Positions 15,611 to 20,097 of a stretch of 20,097 nt of DNA are shown piece after piece; the first letter of the stretch is position 1, and each line of letters starts with the position of its first letter. Made by a program: the position numbers and the translations under genes. Below the pieces are notes generated by a model, which saw nothing but the letters and a program-made list of their open reading frames with translations, searched no databases and had not been told where the DNA came from. The stretch comes from Acrasis kona (Eukaryota > Heterolobosea > Eutetramitea > Acrasida > Acrasidae), in NCBI GenBank assembly GCA_026419775.2, contig JAOPGA020000609.1, positions 1-20,097 on the forward strand, given 5' to 3'.

Positions 15611-15949
15611 TTAATTGTTATTGGCTTTTTTTGGTGATCGTATTGTTGTTCTAGTTTTTGGAAAATGTGTTGTAGCGGGATTATCAGCAAAATTTGATGT
15701 CAAGTTATTGAGTGACATTTCTGCCAATATATTTACAGATCCATTTACAGATCCATTTAATGACACATCAGGCGATTGTACAGCTTTTCTTTTCAAAAGT
15801 GATTGTGAGTAAACTTGACTGCAGTTTTTGTTACAGAACTCTTTTGAATTTGTCTTTTGAATATATGACTGCTCTTTACCGCATAATTTGCACCGGAATG
15901 TTCGCTCTTTTAAAGTTTCAATTAGCTTGTCATTTGTTGGATTTACTGA
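15611..15949 (-). CDS. Zinc-finger fragment of CxxC...FCxxxC (FCS/MYM-like) type
   Basis: Open from just after a TAG (15952-15950) for 112 codons to TAA 15613-15611, with no ATG at the start, so it is an internal or terminal exon or a fragment. Near the N-terminus FRCKLCGK is followed 13 residues later by EFCNKNCSQVY: a C-x2-C plus FC-x3-C pair resembling the FCS/MYM zinc finger. After it come LLKRKAVQSPDVS and an Asn/Ser/Thr-rich tail with a duplicated NGSV, encoded by a tandem DNA repeat. The upstream CGCTTAG could be a 3' splice site. FCS/MYM fingers occur in chromatin proteins and in several transposon-encoded proteins; its place next to a transposase hints at the latter. Confidence 0.45.
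   Translation of the reverse strand, partial: SVNPTNDKLIETLKERTFRCKLCGKEQSYIQKTNSKEFCNKNCSQVYSQSLLKRKAVQSPDVSLNGSVNGSVNILAEMSLNNLTSNFADNPATTHFPKTRTTIRSPKKANNN
15731..15760 (+). repeat. 12-bp tandem repeat
   Basis: ATTTACAGATCC occurs twice in a row (15731-15742, 15743-15754) followed by a partial third copy. On the minus strand it encodes the NGSV repeats of the zinc-finger frame; as 12 is a multiple of 3, the frame is kept. Confidence 0.8.
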
Positions 15950-16303
15950 CTAAGCGCGATATGTACTTTCAACATCTGTTGGCTCACACGTTGGCTCACC
16001 CAAATTGAAAAAATTAACCTCACCTATCCATGTTGGATTCTGTAGTGTACAATATGCTGGTATGGGGGAGAACAACATAGGATTTATTGTTCATTTAGAT
16101 GCATCAGTGAATTAGAAATTATCTGTGAACAAAAACGGAGGGTCCAATTCTTTTAAAAAGGACATCATTTATTTTGGTTATTACATTTATTAAATTTATG
16201 TAATGAATTTTCTTCAGTCTATATTTGCTCGTTGCAATTTCTTAAATGCTAAGAGACAACCCTTTGCGGATGCCCTCCATTTGAGTTATACAAATTAACA
16301 AAT
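15950..16303. other. Intergenic, holds a dispersed repeat copy
   Basis: Contains a short direct repeat TTGGCTCAC (twice, near 15978-16000) and repeat copy 2 at 16226-16287. No coding frame of note. Confidence 0.35.
16226..16287 (+). repeat. Dispersed repeat, copy 2
   Basis: Same orientation as copy 1 at 7441-7501, sharing TTGCAATTTCTT, TAAGAGAC, CCCTT and GGATGCCCTC. A weak third match (GGATGCCCTC only) at 1216-1225 may be chance. Confidence 0.45.
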
Positions 16304-16716
16304 TTATTTATTTTTCCAGTTTTTGGCAACAAAATCTTTCAATTGCTCTCTTCTCTCAAATAACTCTAGTTGCTCTAGTGTCATGTTATCATTATCTTTA
16401 AAAATATCTTGCAGAAAGAAGGCAATAACTTTGGTATTAACAAAGGTTTCAATGAAAATGGCTTTGATGCACAATCAAGTGTAGGTAATGATACAGGAGC
16501 AGCAGAATCAGCAGCTTTTGATAAAAAATTGAAGAATGTGATTTTCTTGACAGGTTCCTTGATTTTACTAAATAACTCTACTAGGTTAGTTTTTGTGAAC
16601 GCTGAATTAGAAGGTAAATGTTGAATTGGAAGGTTATAATGACTCAGTCGGTTTCTTCTCAATAAAATCTGATTTTCCCTCCAAATTGATTGCAGCAAGT
16701 AACAGGTTCCAACCAA
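16304..16716 (-). pseudogene. Frameshifted minus-strand coding relic
   Basis: Upper part (16716 to 16381) is open for 111 codons starting at a non-ATG codon: GTCYLLQSIWRENQ, then LVELFSKIKEPVKK and FFNFLSKAADSAAP. A second frame is open 16474-16304 and reads IETFVNTKVIAFFLQDIFKD and then LEQLELFERREQLKDFVAKN to a TAA. The two overlap, and composition suggests the true frame switches from one to the other, so an indel or a missed short intron separates them. No family recognised. The plus strand is also open for part of this but looks like a shadow. Confidence 0.35.
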
Positions 16717-16855
16717 TGTAATTCATCATCAACACTTAATAGTCACACCATAAACAACTCTTGAAATAAATACCAACCAACAATGCGTATCTAATAACTT
16801 TAATTGCCATGAATAAAAGGATGTGTATTGTGAGATCTTATCTATAGTCAAGATA

Positions 16856-17488
16856 ATGCAGGAAGAGCCAGCGTTTGTACTAGAGAATCTAATTGGCACT
16901 TTTTCCGATGGATCCCAAGCATACGAGAAAGTTGCAAATAAGATTGTGCTTAGTGTTGAAAGTGATAAACTTTTATGCTCTGGTCAAATTATTCAAACTA
17001 TTAAAAACATAGGAGTTAAATATTTGATAATATGCGCCCAGTACTACAAAGAGCAGGATGATGTTGTCCTACATTTAATAAGTATTGAAGATTTGAATGT
17101 AGAATCAATTAACTTTGACGAGTGGTCAGATAAAGTAGCGGATGAAAAAAAGTATCCATTCCAACCTGACTTTAGTCAAGTTCAGCAACACAAAATGAAG
17201 GTTAAGGAAAACATTAACCTTTTGCCAAATGTGCTCTCTTTAGACAGTGAGATAGAGGCTACACAACCAAGGAGATTGCTAAGGAAGAGAAAGGTTGTTG
17301 AAGAGGTTGTGGAAGAAGAAGACCCTCTAGTGAAACTAAGGAGAGGTAATAAAAAACAACCAAAAAAGTTAACTGTATCAATATCACTAAGTGATAAAAA
17401 GGTGGGTGCAGATACAATCATTCCCCCTACTCCTCCTTTTATTAATCCAAATCCTGCCCCTGACACACTTGCACAAACTGATTTCTAA
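16856..17488 (+). CDS. Unrecognised 210-residue protein next to the transposase
   Basis: From the ATG at 16856 the frame encodes a globular-looking N-terminal half (NLIGTFSDGSQAYEKVANKI, IKNIGVKYLIICAQYYKEQD), then a charged linker with RRLLRKRKVVEEVVEEEDP and a Pro-rich end (IIPPTPPFINPNPAPD). It stops at TAA 17486-17488, but the same frame stays open afterwards with just one more TAA (17534-17536) and includes a coiled-coil-like READAKRIDELEQTIRN. The ancestral protein was thus probably longer and is now truncated. It runs tail-to-tail into, and overlaps on the opposite strand, the end of the transposase frame. It may be a second protein of the same element. No family recognised. Confidence 0.5.
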   Translation: MQEEPAFVLENLIGTFSDGSQAYEKVANKIVLSVESDKLLCSGQIIQTIKNIGVKYLIICAQYYKEQDDVVLHLISIEDLNVESINFDEWSDKVADEKKYPFQPDFSQVQQHKMKVKENINLLPNVLSLDSEIEATQPRRLLRKRKVVEEVVEEEDPLVKLRRGNKKQPKKLTVSISLSDKKVGADTIIPPTPPFINPNPAPDTLAQTDF

Positions 17489-19000
17489 GCAATGATGATT
17501 GAAATGGCCAAGAACATCAATGGGCTTGTAAAGTAAAGAGAAGCAGATGCAAAAAGGATTGATGAGCTGGAACAAACAATCCGCAACATCCAAACAAGGC
17601 AAGAGAGCGCTGTTGCACCTATAACTCAACAGACTCCAGTGTTGCCTCTTAACTTCTGTCCAAATTTTCACGGTTATGAGAACAACACAGGAAATATAAT
17701 TATAGTGATGCAACAACCGCAGAGCAATAGGGGAGGCTTCTATGATAACTTCCTCAGTGAAATTCTCAAACTCATGTTTAAGACCTCTTGCTGCTCTCCA
17801 ATACACAACTGGCGCTTTTGACACATCCACACACACTCCACAAGCAGCAAACGCACCAACAATGTTGTCATCCCTGATTGAGCTCCATGCACGGTTGACC
17901 CATCTACACACCATTCCCTTTGTCACTGATGGAACTTTGCCCACTGTACCATCAACAAGAAATTCTGTGTAGAACCTTCTTAAATGTGATTTGAATGAGT
18001 GATTAATTCCAACATCCAATGGTTGCGAGTACATTGTAGTGTTGGGCTCTAACAAGAAAGGTGTCATGTCAAACTCGGCCTTCATAGTGGTGTGCACAGA
18101 AAAGTTGTCATGCATGATAAGAGTTCTTGATTCCTTGACGGGGATGGGAAGCGATTTAATTAGCTCCGCATAGAGTGATGCAGTCATCCATGACTTTTTG
18201 TAGTAACCCACAATCAACCCTTCCCCATCAATCTGATAATAATACGGTTCCTTAAGAGTTTGTACAGAGGTGCCGTGAACAATTACCATAGGCTTGGAGC
18301 GGTACACCTTTTGAATATTCTTCTTTAATGGTAGAATAGCAACCAGTGCAACCGTGATTCTTGTCTTGTGCTTCTTGTCTGTTACTATGATAACTTCTTT
18401 GGATCCCTTTTTTTCAAGAGTGTAGTCTGAAGTCACAGCATAGTTGACGGGCACCTCATCAATGTTGACCACATAGTCAATGTTGCGTTCTAGCAGGATG
18501 GATCGGAGTTGCACCAACTTGTTGTCCAATTTCTCTACAATATTGGTTGGAACGACCGCGGCTCTCTTTGTACCCTTTCTTAGTGCTAAGTCGTGATGGC
18601 GCTGGAACGACTGGATCCAGTTGTTGCTGGCCACAAACTTCTTGATGCCATGTTCTTGAGCAGCCTTTAGTGCAATGATTTTTACCAAGAATCCATTTAC
18701 GCCAATACAGGAAGCTCTTATTGCATTAATGGAATGCATGATCTCTTGCTCGATTTCTCCTCCAAGTAGAGTGTCTCTTCTTGTTCCAACAACCTTCATG
18801 TTGCCTTGCCCCTTCTGTACGTATGAGAAAATGAGTCCCCGATTCTTGATCCACTTGAAGAACGTAGACTTGTTGATGCCGTACTTCTGATAGATCTCTT
18901 TTCTTGTGGCTTTCTTGTGGTTAAATTCTTGGATGATTTTGAGGCGTTCAGCGTACAAGTACATGTTTGCTCTCTTAATTAACACTGTTGGCTTTAACAT
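17387..19000 (-). CDS. Pogo-like (Tc1/mariner superfamily) DDE transposase
   Basis: The frame starts at ATG 19000-18998. Residues about 15-52 form a helix-turn-helix (ATRKEIYQKYGINKSTFFKW). About 80-150 is a second CENP-B/Tc5-type DNA-binding domain (SNNWIQSFQRHHDLALRKGT). The DDE_1 catalytic core has Asp181 in NIDEVPVNY, Asp298 in LIMHDNFSVH and Asp329 in YSQPLDVGINHSFK; the last two are 30 residues apart, the DD30D spacing of pogo elements. Known role: cut-and-paste transposition at TA sites. The frame has no stops or shifts, so the enzyme may be functional, or it may be a domesticated CENP-B-like host protein. The last 100 or so residues are Cys-rich and antisense to the 16856-17488 frame; the true C-terminus probably lies near 17750 or beyond an intron. 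Terminal inverted repeats were not found. Confidence 0.85.
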   Translation of the reverse strand: MLKPTVLIKRANMYLYAERLKIIQEFNHKKATRKEIYQKYGINKSTFFKWIKNRGLIFSYVQKGQGNMKVVGTRRDTLLGGEIEQEIMHSINAIRASCIGVNGFLVKIIALKAAQEHGIKKFVASNNWIQSFQRHHDLALRKGTKRAAVVPTNIVEKLDNKLVQLRSILLERNIDYVVNIDEVPVNYAVTSDYTLEKKGSKEVIIVTDKKHKTRITVALVAILPLKKNIQKVYRSKPMVIVHGTSVQTLKEPYYYQIDGEGLIVGYYKKSWMTASLYAELIKSLPIPVKESRTLIMHDNFSVHTTMKAEFDMTPFLLEPNTTMYSQPLDVGINHSFKSHLRRFYTEFLVDGTVGKVPSVTKGMVCRWVNRAWSSIRDDNIVGAFAACGVCVDVSKAPVVYWRAARGLKHEFENFTEEVIIEASPIALRLLHHYNYISCVVLITVKIWTEVKRQHWSLLSYRCNSALLPCLDVADCLFQLINPFCICFSLLYKPIDVLGHFNHHCLEISLCKCVRGRIWINKRRSRGNDCICTHLFIT

Positions 19001-19111
19001 TACTTCAGCCTATTGCACCGGTCAATAGACAATAGTCTCAATATAGTTTATTTGGATGGTCTCCGGTCGGAAATCCATATTATTTTTATCTCGGCAAAAA
19101 ACAAGAAGAAG

Positions 19112-19729
19112 ATGAAACAATTCAAACAGTTCCTTTTGATAGCATTGGTGACGGTAGCAATATGTTATGAAGATAGAATGCCTGAAATCCCACTTTCCAA
19201 ACAAACAGAGGAGCAAGTCAATGCGACAATGATTTTCAAGGATAGAAGAGGACAGTCACCATTTGGACCCTATGTGCCTTTATTAAGAAGCCCCCAAGTA
19301 ATGTTGTCGACACTTACTATGGGTGAGCTGCTGAGATTTAAATCATCTCTTCCACCCCATGTTAGTGAATTTATAATTATAGTTACTGCAAGAAGATACA
19401 CACAACAGATAGAATGGGATATACACGCTCCAATTGCGATAGAAAAAGGAGTTCCAGAGGTGGTTGTCAAACATGTAAGATTAGGCGTTCGTCCTCCAAA
19501 TATGAGCGAAGATCATGTTCTTGTATGGGACTTCTTGTATGAACTTTTCGAACACAAGTCTGTAAGTGATATTACTTACGGCAAAATGTTAGATAGGTTC
19601 GAAGAGAGGGGCGTTATAGACGCTACCTGTATAGCCGGCTTCTATAGCTATCTCGCTATGGTTATGAACACTGCTAGAACAGCAATACCTGATGGCAGGC
19701 CTAATCCACTTGTGCCATTCCCACAGTAG
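19112..19729 (+). CDS. Secreted carboxymuconolactone decarboxylase-like protein
   Basis: 205 residues from ATG 19112. An in-frame start 99 nt upstream exists, but the 19112 start gives a clean signal peptide (MKQFKQFLLIALVTVAICYE) and is preferred. The CMD/AhpD fold follows: LLRFKSSLPPHVSEFIIIVT, ARRYTQQIEWDIHAPIAIEK with the conserved Glu and His, GVPEVVVKHV, VWDFLYELFEHKSVSD, and RFEERGVIDATCIAGFYSYL. The pattern closely resembles bacterial stand-alone CMD proteins; the CxxC pair of peroxidase-type AhpD is absent. Chemistry in bacteria: decarboxylation of 4-carboxymuconolactone in aromatic breakdown, but many homologues have unknown substrates. Export from the cell is an inference from the leader. 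No introns seen. Possible horizontal transfer from bacteria. It is divergent from the transposase with 111 nt between starts. Confidence 0.82.
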   Translation: MKQFKQFLLIALVTVAICYEDRMPEIPLSKQTEEQVNATMIFKDRRGQSPFGPYVPLLRSPQVMLSTLTMGELLRFKSSLPPHVSEFIIIVTARRYTQQIEWDIHAPIAIEKGVPEVVVKHVRLGVRPPNMSEDHVLVWDFLYELFEHKSVSDITYGKMLDRFEERGVIDATCIAGFYSYLAMVMNTARTAIPDGRPNPLVPFPQ

Positions 19730-19898
19730 CAAATCGGTTTTTTTTGCTGAATGAATAGCTGGAGTCGTTATGCACGCCACTATATGTCTCTTTTGAATTT
19801 TTCTATGTAAACTCAATAACAGAACAAAAAATACGCTGTTGTTATTCAATTATATTTATTGTGCGATTTTCTCTGAATGTTCGTTCTTGTCGAAACGT

Positions 19899-20097
19899 TT
19901 ATTCGTGTAGTAATGGCAACTTAGCAAGGAAGTCGAAGGCTGCGAATTCGTCACTCTTGACTGTTTGTCCTGCTTGTAGCTTTCCGGCAACCAAGTATCC
20001 ATCATAGGCGAACAAAATACTTAGAATGAATCCAATGCCAATCCAGCTGGTGAGGATAACCCAGACAATAGCTCCAATGGCCTTTTGCTTTTGGCCG
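19899..20097 (-). CDS. 3' end of a membrane protein gene (partial)
   Basis: Read from the window edge toward TAA 19901-19899, 65 codons are open: QKQKAIGAIVWVILTSWIGI, continuing to GFILSILFAYDGYLVAGK, then a soluble tail ending PLLHE. One strong membrane-spanning segment of about 25 residues is clear, followed by a 40-residue hydrophilic C-terminus. Codon use with many C/G-ending codons is unlike the AT-rich surroundings and suggests a well-expressed host gene. The 5' part lies beyond the window, so the family cannot be told. It is convergent with the CMD-like gene. Confidence 0.6.
   Translation of the reverse strand, partial: GQKQKAIGAIVWVILTSWIGIGFILSILFAYDGYLVAGKLQAGQTVKSDEFAAFDFLAKLPLLHE

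Noticed and set aside
17387-17750. Cys-rich C-terminal 100 residues of the transposase frame as a functional domain
   Set aside because: They are antisense to a better plus-strand coding frame and resemble read-through of non-coding strand, so I do not treat them as a zinc-binding domain.
18990-19111. Terminal inverted repeat of the pogo element just upstream of its start
   Set aside because: No sequence between 15.7 and 16.9 kb matched the reverse complement of this stretch on inspection, so no boundary is claimed.
1-20097. tRNA, rRNA or CRISPR-like arrays
   Set aside because: No cloverleaf with a T-loop consensus and no regularly spaced direct repeats were seen by eye on either strand; TTCGAAA motifs near 7240-7320 lack tRNA arms.

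Overview
This is a draft contig (one ambiguous base, N at 1483) from the nuclear genome of a eukaryote, most likely a single-celled one. Two genes can be spliced with confidence and their three introns are only 35, 36 and 44 nt long; the two best carry a CTAAC branch-point motif exactly 9 nt before the 3' splice site. A short RWP-RK protein at 10925-11347 fits plants, algae, amoebozoans or stramenopiles better than animals or true fungi. The standard genetic code works throughout. I cannot name the lineage. Sequence is moderately AT-rich, with a much more AT-rich island at about 13.4-16.4 kb.

Left part (1-5.9 kb): an unrecognised 274-residue protein with a partly overlapping open frame downstream and a small basic frame upstream (1-1446, minus strand); stretches of broken coding frames (1.45-2.2 kb, 3.56-3.98 kb, 4.6-5.9 kb); and an intact two-exon cysteine peptidase of the C13/GPI8 type (2210-3402, minus) that shows no signal peptide.

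Middle part (6-13 kb) is the ordinary, compact host region: a probable mitochondrial complex I subunit of NDUFB2 type with a His-rich stretch (6564-7133), a three-exon MIF/tautomerase gene (7633-8051), an unknown possibly mitochondrial protein (8212-9006), a cyclin (9233-10213), the RWP-RK protein, and a stand-alone BRCT-domain protein (12034-12417). Most of these lie on the minus strand.

Right part (13-20 kb): an AT-rich island with gene relics and a clean 362-bp hAT-type MITE with 18-bp terminal inverted repeats and an 8-bp target duplication (14310-14671); a zinc-finger fragment; an unrecognised coding frame (16856-17488, plus) that runs tail-to-tail into a pogo-like DDE transposase with all three catalytic Asp residues (17387-19000, minus); a secreted carboxymuconolactone-decarboxylase-like protein (19112-19729, plus) that resembles bacterial members; and the 3' end of a membrane-protein gene running off the window.

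There is no operon-like functional system visible. The genes look like unrelated housekeeping and regulatory loci separated by decaying mobile or viral-type DNA.
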